Shown here in pieces: positions 10,223-19,534 of a stretch of DNA of 64,000 nt; within the stretch, counting starts at the first letter, position 1; each line of letters starts with the position of its first letter. The notes below the pieces were generated by a model. That model saw only the letters and a list, made by a program, of their open reading frames with translations, did no database searches and was not told where the DNA came from. The stretch comes from Brevibacterium permense. GTDB lineage: Bacteria; Actinomycetota; Actinomycetes; Actinomycetales; Brevibacteriaceae. Location: assembly GCF_025506275.1 (NCBI RefSeq), contig NZ_QYCP01000087.1:62001-126000 (forward strand). Reading direction: 5' to 3'. The position numbers were made by a program, and so were the translations under genes.

Positions 10223-11536
10223 GCTGGAGTATCCCGCCTGCTTCAGCACCTCGGGTTCGCCGAGGGAGAGCATCAGTCGGTTCGCCCAATTGAAGAAGGC
10301 GGCACAGCTGAGTGCGTCGATGATGTCGCCGTCGCCCAGACCCGCCGCACGCAGCTGCTCGACGTGTGCGACGCCGAACGCCTGCGGGGTCAGCGTCAGT
10401 GCCACCGAGGCATCGACGACGGCATCCCACACCTGATCACCGAGGTGGCTCTTCGTGCCGATTCCCTCGTCGAGGAGGCGCTGGACGACGTCCCGACGCC
10501 CGGATTCCTCGGTGGCCCGATCGGCGTGGACCGACGCACAGAACAGGCACCCGTTGAGCCGCGAGGCCGCGGTCGCAGCGAGTTCGCGTTCGGCCCGCCC
10601 GAGCCCGTCGGTGGTGTTGAAGAAGATGTCGAAGTCGGTCAGGGTCCGTGCCTTGAGTGCGGCAGGATCCCTCGCCAGCAGCCGGAAGTACGGATTCTTC
10701 GCCCGGCCCGCCTCGATGAGGGCATCCCGCTGTTCATCGCTGAGGTCCGCTTCGGCGACGGGCGCGATCCACGGCACCCAGCCGAGCCCGCCCTGCTGGA
10801 ACAGTTCGGGACGGTGGAGATTCGGATACGTCTTCACCCGATCCTCGACGGCCCGCAGCGCTTCGTCCACCCTCGCCGAGGCGGAGCTGTCCTCGGCATC
10901 GTGTGAGGACGGGGCGGCGTCGGCCGGGGATTGAGTCGCGGAGGCCGCATCGGTGAGCGCGGCGAGTCCGGTGCTGATGCGGATCTGGAAGTTGAGGAAC
11001 GACACGAGCTGAGCGAGAGTGACGATGCCGTCCTCGTCCCATCCCGCCTCGAGCAGAAGCGCGAGGTGACCCGGGCGGCTGTCGCGCGGATGGAGGACGA
11101 GAAGATGAGCGAATTCGAGTCCTGCCGTCAGCTTCTCACCGAGTCTCGCCGCCGTCGCATCGGCGGCAGCCAGCCACGGCCCGGGAACGTTCTCTTCGGC
11201 CAACGCCGCGGATTCGAAGATTCCGTAGGGACCAGCTGTGCCGGCTGGCGCAGTCGCCTCGTCGAGGAGTTCGGCGACCGCCCAGGACACGGACTCGTCT
11301 TCGTCACGCAGGAGATCACGGTAGAACTCCTCGGCCCGCGCGGAACCGAGCAGACCCGCGGTGAACGCGGCTACCGCATAACGGTCGCGGAAGCTCACGC
11401 TCTTCTGATCAGCGGGTTCGAGCAGAGCTTCGAAACTCAGCTGCGCGTTCTCCTTCGCCTGCGCCCGGTGGCCGCGCAGCTCATCGACAGGATCGTTCGC
11501 CGCGATTCCGGCGAGGAGGTTGATGATATCTGCCAT
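10169..11536 (-). CDS. fused CMD / AhpD-like protein of the KPN_01858-type cluster
   Basis: 455 residues, starting at the ATG one base after the monooxygenase stop. The N-terminal half (about 1-210) resembles the CMD-domain Avi_7170 family (RDRYAVAAFTAG and HPRDSRPGHLALLLEAGWD). The C-terminal half (about 225-440) resembles the alkylhydroperoxidase-domain Avi_7169 family and has the redox site GCLFCASVHADR (CxxC...H). In other organisms these are two adjacent genes; here they are one chain joined by an Ala/Ser/Asp-rich linker. Probable role: peroxide or reactive-intermediate reduction supporting the flavin monooxygenase (inference). The last gene of the operon; its 3' end overlaps the convergent DUF779 gene by 54 nt. 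Confidence 0.8.
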   Translation of the reverse strand: MADIINLLAGIAANDPVDELRGHRAQAKENAQLSFEALLEPADQKSVSFRDRYAVAAFTAGLLGSARAEEFYRDLLRDEDESVSWAVAELLDEATAPAGTAGPYGIFESAALAEENVPGPWLAAADATAARLGEKLTAGLEFAHLLVLHPRDSRPGHLALLLEAGWDEDGIVTLAQLVSFLNFQIRISTGLAALTDAASATQSPADAAPSSHDAEDSSASARVDEALRAVEDRVKTYPNLHRPELFQQGGLGWVPWIAPVAEADLSDEQRDALIEAGRAKNPYFRLLARDPAALKARTLTDFDIFFNTTDGLGRAERELAATAASRLNGCLFCASVHADRATEESGRRDVVQRLLDEGIGTKSHLGDQVWDAVVDASVALTLTPQAFGVAHVEQLRAAGLGDGDIIDALSCAAFFNWANRLMLSLGEPEVLKQAGYSSSADVHERRADDEAVSRR

Positions 11537-11537
11537 C

Positions 11538-12605
11538 TCAGTGCACCTTCTCCTTGGCCACGGAGAACCCGAGGGCGGGTGCCACCTCGGTGGCCAGCAG
11601 TTCGATGGACCGCAGAGCGGTCTCATTCGTCGCCGGAACCGAGTGCACCTGGAAGCTGACGTCGGTGGCCCGATCGAGGACGCGGTCATGCTGCAGACGT
11701 TCGCTCACCTGCTCGGGCGTGCCGAGGTAGGTGTCGGTGGCGATGATGAGCTCATCGAGGCTCAGTCCGGAGGTGTCATAGCCGACGAGGCGGTCGGCCT
11801 CGGCCCTCAGCGCCGGTTCGGTGATCTCGCGCAGCCGGGGCAGATCCTCGGCGTCGGCGACCACGGCGGTGCGGGAGGCGAGGATACGCGGTTCGGCCCC
11901 CTCGGGCAGCTGGGAGAGATAGGTATCGATGACCGGCAGCTGCACCTCGTCGAGGCGTGCTGCCGGATTGTCCTGGGGACGCGGCTGAGTCCGCGAGAGC
12001 ATGAGACCGTCACCGGCAGCGCCTGCCGCACCGGCTCCGCCGGCGGAGAACGTCGCCTGCCACAGTCGTCGCTCGAGGCTCGGACGGTGCCCGTCAGGGG
12101 CAGGGTAGAGACCGTGGTCGGTGGGCAGCCGGTCGCCTGAGAACAGTGTGCGCAGGGTCGCGAGGTTGTCGGCGAAGACCTCACGACGCTCATCGAAGCT
12201 CGTGCCGAAGGCGGGGAACGACTTCGGGTTCCCGCCCGAGCCCAGACCGATCTCGAGGCGACCGCCGGAGAGCTCGTCGAGGACGGCGGCGTCTTCGGCC
12301 ACGCGCACGGCATTCTCCATCGGCAGGGTGATGATCGCGGTGCCCAGAGAGATTCGGGTGGTGCGGGCAGCGGCGTGGGAAAGGAAGACGAGTGGGGACG
12401 GCAGCCCGCCCTCTGCCGCGGAGAAGTGATGTTGGGCGACCCAGGCCGAATGGAAGCCGAAGTCCTCGGCCGCCTCGATCTGTTCGAGGGCGAAGCGATA
12501 GCGGTCTGCGGCGGGGGCGTCTTCGAGCAGGCGGGTGAAGAATCCGAGCTTCGGTCCGGTTACCTGAGTGTCGGTCGCCTGAGCGTCGGTGGGTTGCGGG
12601 GTCAT
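11538..12605 (-). CDS. FMN-dependent luciferase-like monooxygenase (KPN_01858-type)
   Basis: 355-residue bacterial luciferase-like (LLM) protein: an N-terminal barrel beginning GFFTRLLEDA, the AWVAQHHFS segment, the LGTAIITLPMENAVRVAEDAA stretch near residue 100 and GRLEIGLGSGG, the LLM flavin-site region. It lies inside an operon with a peptide-type ABC transporter and a CMD-AhpD protein, the arrangement known for the KPN_01858 subfamily. It probably oxidises a compound imported by the transporter; the substrate is unknown. It sits 5 nt after the ATPase stop and 1 nt before the next ATG. Confidence 0.82.
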   Translation of the reverse strand: MTPQPTDAQATDTQVTGPKLGFFTRLLEDAPAADRYRFALEQIEAAEDFGFHSAWVAQHHFSAAEGGLPSPLVFLSHAAARTTRISLGTAIITLPMENAVRVAEDAAVLDELSGGRLEIGLGSGGNPKSFPAFGTSFDERREVFADNLATLRTLFSGDRLPTDHGLYPAPDGHRPSLERRLWQATFSAGGAGAAGAAGDGLMLSRTQPRPQDNPAARLDEVQLPVIDTYLSQLPEGAEPRILASRTAVVADAEDLPRLREITEPALRAEADRLVGYDTSGLSLDELIIATDTYLGTPEQVSERLQHDRVLDRATDVSFQVHSVPATNETALRSIELLATEVAPALGFSVAKEKVH

Positions 12606-12610
12606 GGTTC

Positions 12611-14305
12611 TCAGCTTTCTGCTGCTGCGGTGAGCAGGGTCGGGGTTGCCGGTCGATTGTTCGCAGGTGCTGCGGCGACCGACAGCGTCGCGGGACGGGG
12701 GATCGCCTCGAGCAGAGTGCGGGTATAGGCGGAGCGTGGGCGAGTGAAGATCTCTTCGGTCGCGCCGTCGTCGACGAGGTGTCCGTGGGACATCACGGAC
12801 ACCGTATCAGCGATTTGGCGGACGACGGCGAGATCATGGGTGATGAAGACGTAGGTCAGACCGAGCTCCCTCTGCAGCTCGTCGAGCAGTGTGAGGATCT
12901 GCGCCTGCACGGTCACGTCGAGAGCCGAGACAGCCTCGTCGAAGACGACGAGTTCGGGTTCGACGATGAGAGCGCGGGCGATCGCCACTCGCTGCAGCTG
13001 ACCGCCGGAGAGTTCGGCGGGACGCCGACCGAGGAAGTCGGCAGGCAGCGCCACCCGGTCCATCGCTTCGGCAACGAGCCGCGGGCGGGAGGCGCGATCG
13101 CCGAGGCGGAAGTTGCGCAGAGGCTCCGTCAGGGTCGACCGGATCGAATGCTTGGGATCGAGAGCGGAGAACGGGTTCTGGTGGACGAGCTGCACGGTGC
13201 GCCGGAACTCCCGCAGCCGCTGCCGTGAGGGACGACCGCGTCCGAGCTCCGCAGCATCGAAGTCACCGATGCGCACATGCCCGGACTGCGGGGTGAGGAA
13301 CCCGGTCAGCGCCTTGCCCGTGGTGGTCTTGCCCGAGCCGGACTCGCCGACGAGACCGTGCGTGGTCCCGCGCGCCACGGTGAAGTCCACACCCTCGATG
13401 CCGGTGATCCGATCATCCGTACGGTCGAAGACATGGGTGAGCGATTCGACGGAGACGAACGGGTCCGTGGACTCCCTGGTCGCCCCGGCGCGGGCAGTTC
13501 GCGCCTTTGTCTGCAGTGCGGGAGCATCGGCGATGAGGCGGGAGGTGTAATCGGTGGCCGGGTCGGAGAAGACCCGTCCGGCCGGCCCCGATTCGACGAT
13601 GCGTCCGCCCTGCATGACCACGACCTCGTCGGCGCGTTCGCCGGCGACGGCGAGATCGTGGGTGATGAAGAGGATGCCCATCCCGGTCTCGGCGCGCAGT
13701 TCGTCGAGGAGGTCGAGGACCTGCTTCTGGACGGTGACGTCGAGGGCGGAGGTGGGTTCGTCGGCGATGAGCAGGCGCGGGCGCAGCGCGATGGCAGCGG
13801 CGATGAGCACACGCTGCCGCATTCCACCGGAGAGCTCATGCGGGAACTGGTCGGCCCGTTTCTCCGGCTGGTCGATGCCGACCCGGTCCAGCAGCTCGAC
13901 GACCTGGGCGCGAGCCTCGGCGCGGCCCGCGCGACGGTGGATGCGCAGCGCCTCGGCGACGGACTTGCCGACCGTCTGCAGCGGATTGAGCGAGGACCCC
14001 GGATCCTGTGGGACGTAGCCGATCTGAGATCCGCGCACACCGCGCCAACCGGAGGTGCCCAGGCTGAGCAGATCAACCTCGCCGAGGCGGATCCGCCCGG
14101 CCGCGACCGTGGCCGAGGAGGGAAGGAGACCGATGACGGCGTTCGCCGTCGTCGATTTCCCCGAACCGGATTCCCCGACCACGGCGGTCATCGAACCGGG
14201 ACGGACCGCGAGATCGAGCTCGCTCACGGCCGGTGCCGCGGAGCCGCCTCGGTGGGAGTAGTCGACGGACAGGCCGTCGATGCGCAGCAGTGAGGAGTCG
14301 GTCAT
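12611..14305 (-). CDS. double-ATPase subunit of a peptide/opine-type ABC importer (DppD-DppF fused)
   Basis: 564 residues containing two complete ABC domains. The first has Walker A GESGSGKST and signature LSGGMRQRV; the second has GESGSGKTT and LSGGQLQRV, followed by the oligopeptide/nickel family C-terminal segment. Each domain has its Walker B (LLIADEPTSALD; LVVFDEAVSALD, where the usual Pro-Thr is replaced by Ala-Val). The start ATG overlaps the permease stop as ATGA at 14302-14305; the frame remains open upstream through the permease gene but that part is not coding in this frame. Powers the two permeases encoded upstream. Confidence 0.9.
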   Translation of the reverse strand: MTDSSLLRIDGLSVDYSHRGGSAAPAVSELDLAVRPGSMTAVVGESGSGKSTTANAVIGLLPSSATVAAGRIRLGEVDLLSLGTSGWRGVRGSQIGYVPQDPGSSLNPLQTVGKSVAEALRIHRRAGRAEARAQVVELLDRVGIDQPEKRADQFPHELSGGMRQRVLIAAAIALRPRLLIADEPTSALDVTVQKQVLDLLDELRAETGMGILFITHDLAVAGERADEVVVMQGGRIVESGPAGRVFSDPATDYTSRLIADAPALQTKARTARAGATRESTDPFVSVESLTHVFDRTDDRITGIEGVDFTVARGTTHGLVGESGSGKTTTGKALTGFLTPQSGHVRIGDFDAAELGRGRPSRQRLREFRRTVQLVHQNPFSALDPKHSIRSTLTEPLRNFRLGDRASRPRLVAEAMDRVALPADFLGRRPAELSGGQLQRVAIARALIVEPELVVFDEAVSALDVTVQAQILTLLDELQRELGLTYVFITHDLAVVRQIADTVSVMSHGHLVDDGATEEIFTRPRSAYTRTLLEAIPRPATLSVAAAPANNRPATPTLLTAAAES

Positions 14306-15162
14306 GATGTCACCTTTCGCAGGGTGTTGCCGATCTGGTGGGTGGCGAGCACGATGGCCATGACCACGAGGCCTGGCAGCACTGTCAGCCACCAGGCGGT
14401 GGCGACGAAATTGCGGCCCTCGGCGATGATGAGCCCCCATTCCGGGGTGGGCGGCGGGGTGCCATAGCCGAGGAACCCGAGCGTGGAGATCTGGAGGATC
14501 GCCGAACCGACCTGCAGCACCGCCAGCGAGAGCACGGGAGAGATCGAATTCGGGAGGATATGGCGAGTGAGGACGGAGAAGAAGGTGCCGCCGGAACCGT
14601 AGGCCGAGGCCACGAAGTCGCTCGTATTGATCTGCACCGCCTGTGACCTGGCGAGACGCGCAAACTGGGCGATGGCGGTGACGCCGACGGCGATGGCCGC
14701 GTTGATCGTGCCGAAACCGAGGACCACGACGATCGAAAGGCTGAGCAGGATCGCGGGGATGGACAGCAGCACATCGATCAGGCGCATGAGCACATCGTCG
14801 ACGAGCCCGCGCCGGGTGCCGGCGATGAGCCCGATCGTGGTGCCGACGATCAGCCCGACCCCGACGGCCACGAGCGCGGCCAACAGGGACTGGGAGGCGC
14901 CGTAGACGACTCGGGTGAAGGCATCCCTGCCGGTCTGGTCGGTGCCGAACCAATGCTCGAGACTCGGTGCCAGCAGGGCAGGGGTGTCTCCGCCGTCGTT
15001 GGGGTCGAAGTGGGTGAAGAGCTCGGGAGCCAGCGCCCAGGCGACGGCGATGAGCAGAACCAGAGCGGAGACGATGGTCGCCGGGGAGAGCGCGGCGCGT
15101 GCCCGGCCGCCGCGTGCGCGCCGGGTCTCGGTGCCCTGGCCGCGGGTGAAGACGATGCTCAT
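14302..15162 (-). CDS. ABC transporter permease, DppC type
   Basis: 286 residues with an N-terminal cytoplasmic tail, a first membrane segment at about 27-47, a periplasmic loop with the family segment EHWFGTDQTGRDAFTRVVYG, then five more segments. The EAA loop region carries the DppC-type signature (FVASAYGSGGTFFSVLTRHILPN). Overlaps its neighbours at both ends by ATGA, so the operon is translationally coupled. Confidence 0.9.
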   Translation of the reverse strand: MSIVFTRGQGTETRRARGGRARAALSPATIVSALVLLIAVAWALAPELFTHFDPNDGGDTPALLAPSLEHWFGTDQTGRDAFTRVVYGASQSLLAALVAVGVGLIVGTTIGLIAGTRRGLVDDVLMRLIDVLLSIPAILLSLSIVVVLGFGTINAAIAVGVTAIAQFARLARSQAVQINTSDFVASAYGSGGTFFSVLTRHILPNSISPVLSLAVLQVGSAILQISTLGFLGYGTPPPTPEWGLIIAEGRNFVATAWWLTVLPGLVVMAIVLATHQIGNTLRKVTS

Positions 15163-16238
15163 GAGTTCTTCTCCTTCGTCTCGTCATCCCAGTCGAGGTC
15201 GACGCCGACGCTGGCAGCGGATGCCGTGAGAGCGCGACGTGTCGGTTCGTCGTGGCTGCGCAGGGCCCTGCCCGCCGAGGCGGAGCTGCGTTTCGTGCGC
15301 AGCCGGACGTCGATGACGGGGTAGAGGAGGTCGACTGCGAGGTTGATGATGACGTAGCCGAAGGTGGCGATGACCACGACGGCCAGCAGGATCGGATTGT
15401 CCCGGTGGGTGACTGCTTGGGCGGTGATGAGTCCGATGCCGTTGCGGCCGAACACGGTCTCGGTGACCACGGCGCCGGCGACGAGTTCGCCGAAGACGAG
15501 GCCGATGATCGTCAGCCCCGGCAGCACCGCATTGCGGGCGACGGTGTGGATGAGGATCCACAGTTCGGAGGCGCCCTTCGCAGTGGTGACCTTGACGAAG
15601 CCGGAAGCCTGCACCTCGGTGATGGAGCGGATGAGCACCTGGGCGATCGGGGCCGAGAGCGGAACCGCCACGGTCAGGGTCGGCAGCACGAGCGCCTCGG
15701 CGGGGCCGGGATCGACGACGGAGACGACGCCGAGCTGGAAGGAGAAGACCTGGATGAGCAGGATTCCGAGCCAGAACACCGGGATCGAGATGAAGAGACT
15801 GGGCACCGAGTCGAGGACCCGGCGCACCCGAGCCGTCGGCCCGGTGGACGGTCCGAAGGTGGCGAAGACGGCGATGATCACGGCGAGGACGAGGGCGGTG
15901 ACGAACCCGGAGGCCGCGAGGACTGCGGTCGACGGCAGAGCCGCAGCGATGATCGTCGACACGGCCGCACCGGTCTGGACCGAATAGCCGAAGTCGCCGG
16001 TGAGGAACCCGGTGAGGCTGAGGACGTAACGCGACCACCAGGAGTCGTCGGCGCCGGTGGCCTCACGGATCTCAGCGATCTGGTCATTGGACAGACCCAG
16101 CGCCGGATCGGCGAAGCGGGCGGTGACGCCGTCGCCGGGGATGAGGCTGAGCAGGATGAACGCGGCGGTGAATGCGAGCAGCAGCACGAGGATCGCTTGG
16201 CCCAGGCGCAGGAAGAGGTAACGGGTGTCGAGGATCAT
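15159..16238 (-). CDS. ABC transporter permease, DppB type
   Basis: 359 residues. The N-terminal LGQAILVLLLAFTAAFILLSLIPGD segment, the VPSLFISIPVFWLGILLI region and the EAA loop (GASELWILIHTVARNA) mark it as the DppB/OppB-type permease partner. A charged C-terminal tail of about 40 residues extends beyond the last membrane segment. The ATG overlaps the stop of the binding-protein gene (ATGA). Confidence 0.9.
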   Translation of the reverse strand: MILDTRYLFLRLGQAILVLLLAFTAAFILLSLIPGDGVTARFADPALGLSNDQIAEIREATGADDSWWSRYVLSLTGFLTGDFGYSVQTGAAVSTIIAAALPSTAVLAASGFVTALVLAVIIAVFATFGPSTGPTARVRRVLDSVPSLFISIPVFWLGILLIQVFSFQLGVVSVVDPGPAEALVLPTLTVAVPLSAPIAQVLIRSITEVQASGFVKVTTAKGASELWILIHTVARNAVLPGLTIIGLVFGELVAGAVVTETVFGRNGIGLITAQAVTHRDNPILLAVVVIATFGYVIINLAVDLLYPVIDVRLRTKRSSASAGRALRSHDEPTRRALTASAASVGVDLDWDDETKEKNS

Positions 16239-17941
16239 TTCTCTCCTGCCAGCCAGGTGCTGTAGAAGTCGGGCCGTCCCACGGGTTCGGTGGCGAAGCC
16301 GTGGACGCGGCGGCGGAAGGCGAAGACCTGCGGCTCTTCGAAGAACGGCAGCACAAAGGCCTGGTCGACGAGGTAGTTCTGGACCGCCTCGGCGGCCTGC
16401 TGGCGCTTCTCCTGGCTCGGTTCGGACGCCAGAGTCTCGAGGAGTTCGTCGACCTTCGCATCGACCGAATCGTCGTCGGCGTCGAGGCGGCCGGCTCCGT
16501 TGAGGAAGACATCGCGGTTGACAGACGAGTAGTTCGAGCGCAGGTTGTCGAAGTCGGCGCGGGCGACCATGGAGTGGTAGATCTGCACGGTGTCGAGTTC
16601 GAGGGCGTCGAGGGTCTGCTTCGATTGGTCGCCGGGATTGATCGACAGACGCACGCCCACACGGCGCAGCTGCTGTTGGATGAGGGTCTGGACCTCGTTC
16701 GACCGCGGCTGCGGCAGAGCGATATTCACCGTCAGCGCCAACGGCTGCCCGTCTTTGACACGGTAGCCCTGCCCATTGCGCTCACTCCACCCGGCCTGAT
16801 CGAGGAGGCGATTCGCCTTGTCCGGGTCGAAGTCCCACGACCCCGACTGGTCGACATACCCCATAGCGCCCTTGGCCAGGAGACCGGTGGCCAGCGGGTA
16901 GTTCGGGGTGAAGAGCTTGTCGACGATCTCCTGGCGATCGATGGCAGCGATGAGCGCTCGCCGGACGTCGATATCGGCAAGCAGGTCGTGGCGGAACCGG
17001 AAGTTGATGCTGTTGTTGATCCCGTTCGTCGCCTTCGCATAGAGGCGCAGCCCCTGCTCGGTCACACGGGACTCGTCCGGAGCCTGGACGTCGCGGACAC
17101 CGTCTGCCTGTCCGGAGAGCACGGCTCCGATGCGCACGGAGTATTCGTTGTTGGTCAGATAGTCGATGCCGTCGAGGTGGGCTCGGCCCTGGTGATTCAG
17201 ATGAGGGGGAGCCCAGTCGTAGTCTTCGCGGGCACGGACGGAGAGCTTCGTGCCGATGGTCTCGGCCGTGATGTGGAAGGGCCCGCAGGTGTGGATCTGC
17301 GTGGCTCCGCCCGGGCCGAAGCCTTCGGCGTCGAGGTCGAGAGTGGAATCGGCGAGCAGTCCTGCGTTCATCGTCGACGTCGCCTGCGCGAAACCGGGGG
17401 AGGGGGCGGAGAAGTGGAACCGAACCCGATGCTCGTCGAGGACTTCGCTGCGCTCGTAGTTCGAGATCTGCTCGGACACCGGCAGCGTGCGTGCTTCGTC
17501 GCCGAGACCGAACAGGTCGAAGTTCTTCGCCACATTCTCAGGTGTCAGCGGTGAACCGTCCGAATAGGTCACGCCTTCACGGATGGTGAATGTGTAGGTC
17601 GTGGCATCGGCGTTCGTCTCCGGCAGTTCGGTCGCCAACCACGGATAGAGCTCGAGTGTCTTCGGATCCTGCCACAGCAGGCGCGCGGAGATGTTGTTCA
17701 TGATCCCGCCGTTGGGGTAGAAGCCGACCGACGGCGGGTAGAGCAGGGTCCAGGTCTGGGGTTCGAAGTAGGTGAGCACTCCGCCGCGGACGGGTTCGCC
17801 CTCTGCCAGCGAACCGGAATCGTGGGGTGTGCAGGCGCTGAGGGTGAGCAGAGCGCCGAAACCGAGACCGAGGCTGAGTACCGAACGGCGGTCGAGGCGG
17901 CGCTGAGTCAGACGTGCGGAGGCGGAGAGACGGTCCGTCAT
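16235..17941 (-). CDS. extracellular solute-binding lipoprotein (family 5, KPN_01854-type)
   Basis: 568 residues. The signal region has consecutive Arg (QRRLDRRSVLSLGLG) and a lipobox ending LSAC at about residue 37, so it is a lipoprotein, possibly Tat-exported. The mature part has the family 5 (DppA/OppA) pattern: TYTFTIREGVTYSDGSPLTPENVAKNF type segment, FKFSAPSPGF-like region, and DVRRALIAAIDRQEIV. First gene of the six-gene operon and the specificity determinant of the importer. Family 5 proteins bind peptides, opines, nickel complexes or sugars, so the ligand is not predictable. Confidence 0.88.
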   Translation of the reverse strand: MTDRLSASARLTQRRLDRRSVLSLGLGFGALLTLSACTPHDSGSLAEGEPVRGGVLTYFEPQTWTLLYPPSVGFYPNGGIMNNISARLLWQDPKTLELYPWLATELPETNADATTYTFTIREGVTYSDGSPLTPENVAKNFDLFGLGDEARTLPVSEQISNYERSEVLDEHRVRFHFSAPSPGFAQATSTMNAGLLADSTLDLDAEGFGPGGATQIHTCGPFHITAETIGTKLSVRAREDYDWAPPHLNHQGRAHLDGIDYLTNNEYSVRIGAVLSGQADGVRDVQAPDESRVTEQGLRLYAKATNGINNSINFRFRHDLLADIDVRRALIAAIDRQEIVDKLFTPNYPLATGLLAKGAMGYVDQSGSWDFDPDKANRLLDQAGWSERNGQGYRVKDGQPLALTVNIALPQPRSNEVQTLIQQQLRRVGVRLSINPGDQSKQTLDALELDTVQIYHSMVARADFDNLRSNYSSVNRDVFLNGAGRLDADDDSVDAKVDELLETLASEPSQEKRQQAAEAVQNYLVDQAFVLPFFEEPQVFAFRRRVHGFATEPVGRPDFYSTWLAGEK

Positions 17942-18121
17942 GGAAGAGGTCCTTCGGGCAAGTGGGATGGAACAGAGGGAGCCGAGTGTGATAGTTCAAC
18001 AATATGCGGACATCGCAGGTGCCGTTGACGGCAGACAGGGGCGGTGTCCGGCATGGAGCCCGAAGTGGATGTGCATGCCATGAGTAAAGCGCATCCGTGC
18101 AATCGCCGTCAATCCGGGGCT

Positions 18122-18134
18122 TAATATTGAGACA
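18122..18134 (+). promoter_or_regulatory. -10 box for leaderless glyoxalase-like gene
   Basis: TAATAT at 18122-18127 ends 6 nt before the ATG at 18134 and no Shine-Dalgarno is visible, as expected for a leaderless transcript. The 190-nt gap from 17942 also holds the promoter of the divergent transporter operon; on the minus strand TTGACG followed by TTTACT at an 18-nt spacing is a candidate. Confidence 0.45.
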
Positions 18135-18835
18135 TGTTGAACAGTGCGGAATTCGATCATCTCGTCATCGCCGTCCCAGATCTGCAGAAATATGTTGAGC
18201 AATGTGAGATTCGCCTGGGGGTGGGCGCGGTCGACGGCGGTGCGCATCCGGGCTTGGGCACGGCCAACGCGCTGCTCGGACTCGAGCTCAGCGATGAACT
18301 CTCCGATTCGCTGGGACTCACACGTCAGAGCGGTCCGAAACCGCTGACGTACCTCGAGATCCTCGGTCCCGACCCCGAGCAGGACCCGGCGCTGGCGGCC
18401 ACGCGGTTGGCCGGGGTCACCGCACCGACCGTGCAGAGGTGGGCGATCCGTCCGGACGATTTCGACGGCCTCGTCACGGCCGCTGCGCGGTCACGGGAAC
18501 CGCGCGTCCGCCTCGGCGAGGTCCATGACATGACCCGCCTCAGACCGGACGGAGCCGTTCTCGACTGGCGCCTGACCAGGCGCACCCCGCTGCCGTGGTC
18601 GGGGATACAGCCGTTCCTCATCGACTGGAAGGACTCCGAGCATCCCGCGATGCAGGAGATGCCGTCGGTTCGGCTCGAGCGCCTGTGGGGCACGAGCGAC
18701 GACCCGGATGCGGTTGGTTCGGTCCTCGACTTCTTCGGCATCGGACTCGACATCATTGCCCTCGACGTCGAAGAAGGGGAGACTGAGGGCCTACACGCTC
18801 ATCTGAAAGGTCCGGGTGGATCATGGACTCTCTGA
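18134..18835 (+). CDS. glyoxalase-like (VOC, Glyoxalase_3) protein 1
   Basis: 233 residues. FDHLVIAVPDL at the N-terminus, GGAHPGLGTANALLGL and TYLEILGPDP are typical of the Glyoxalase_3-like VOC group. The downstream gene is a clear paralogue sharing all three blocks, so the pair arose by tandem duplication; they overlap by 13 nt. VOC proteins coordinate a metal with His/Glu and catalyse isomerisations, ring openings or dioxygenations; no substrate can be assigned. Divergent from the KPN_01858-type operon, with which it may share control. Confidence 0.8.
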   Translation: MLNSAEFDHLVIAVPDLQKYVEQCEIRLGVGAVDGGAHPGLGTANALLGLELSDELSDSLGLTRQSGPKPLTYLEILGPDPEQDPALAATRLAGVTAPTVQRWAIRPDDFDGLVTAAARSREPRVRLGEVHDMTRLRPDGAVLDWRLTRRTPLPWSGIQPFLIDWKDSEHPAMQEMPSVRLERLWGTSDDPDAVGSVLDFFGIGLDIIALDVEEGETEGLHAHLKGPGGSWTL

Positions 18836-19491
18836 ACACCATTCCCGCACAGCTCGACCACCTCATCATCACGGTGCCCGACCTCGGCGCCGGGGTCGCC
18901 GCCGTGGAAGAGGCCACCGGGCTGCGCGCGGTTCCCGGCGGTTCGCACCCGGGGCGAGGGACCGCGAACTATCTGCTCGGACTCGCCCCGACAGGTTGGC
19001 CGGAGGGAGCCCGCACCTACCTCGAGATCCTCGGCCCGGACCCGCGGCAGGAGCCGCCCGCCGACGGCACCCTGCCGCTCGACGCTCATCTGGCCGCCGA
19101 GCCGACCCTGCAGACCTGGGCCATCCATCCGCCGGCGTTCCTCGCGAAGATCGCGGCCGCGAACACCGCGGGCATCGACTTCGGCGAGGTCCAGGACATG
19201 GCTCGGGACACCGCCGAGGGCGACCGCCTCGAATGGCGACTGACCACCCGATCTCCATTGCCGCATGATGGTGCGCAGCCGTTTCTCATCGACTGGGGCG
19301 AATCCGTCCATCCCGCCGAGGCGGCCCTGCCCGCCCTCGAACTGCTCGATTTCCGTGTGGAATCGCCGGAGCCCGAGGCGGCGCGGCAGGTGCTCGAGGT
19401 GGTCGGGGCCGGTGACACCGTGGTGGTCGAGGGGCCGGACTGTCGTCTGCGTGCGAGGTTGCGCGGGCCCGGCGGCGTGCTCGAGTTCTGA
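18823..19491 (+). CDS. glyoxalase-like (VOC, Glyoxalase_3) protein 2
   Basis: 222 residues, paralogue of the preceding gene: LDHLIITVPDL, GGSHPGRGTANYLLGL and TYLEILGPDPRQ align block for block, followed by a shared TWAIHPPAF/TRSPLPHDGAQPFLIDWGES segment. The start lies inside the 3' end of its partner, so translation is coupled. Function unknown beyond the VOC fold. Confidence 0.8.
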   Translation: MDSLNTIPAQLDHLIITVPDLGAGVAAVEEATGLRAVPGGSHPGRGTANYLLGLAPTGWPEGARTYLEILGPDPRQEPPADGTLPLDAHLAAEPTLQTWAIHPPAFLAKIAAANTAGIDFGEVQDMARDTAEGDRLEWRLTTRSPLPHDGAQPFLIDWGESVHPAEAALPALELLDFRVESPEPEAARQVLEVVGAGDTVVVEGPDCRLRARLRGPGGVLEF

Positions 19492-19534
19492 GCTTGCACC
19501 CGTTTGAGGCGACCTTGCGACTAGACTCACAGGC

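Noticed and set aside
14306..15187. Upstream extension of the double-ATPase frame
   Set aside because: The ATG overlapping the permease stop starts a normal ABC protein; upstream residues are Arg/His-rich out-of-frame permease sequence.
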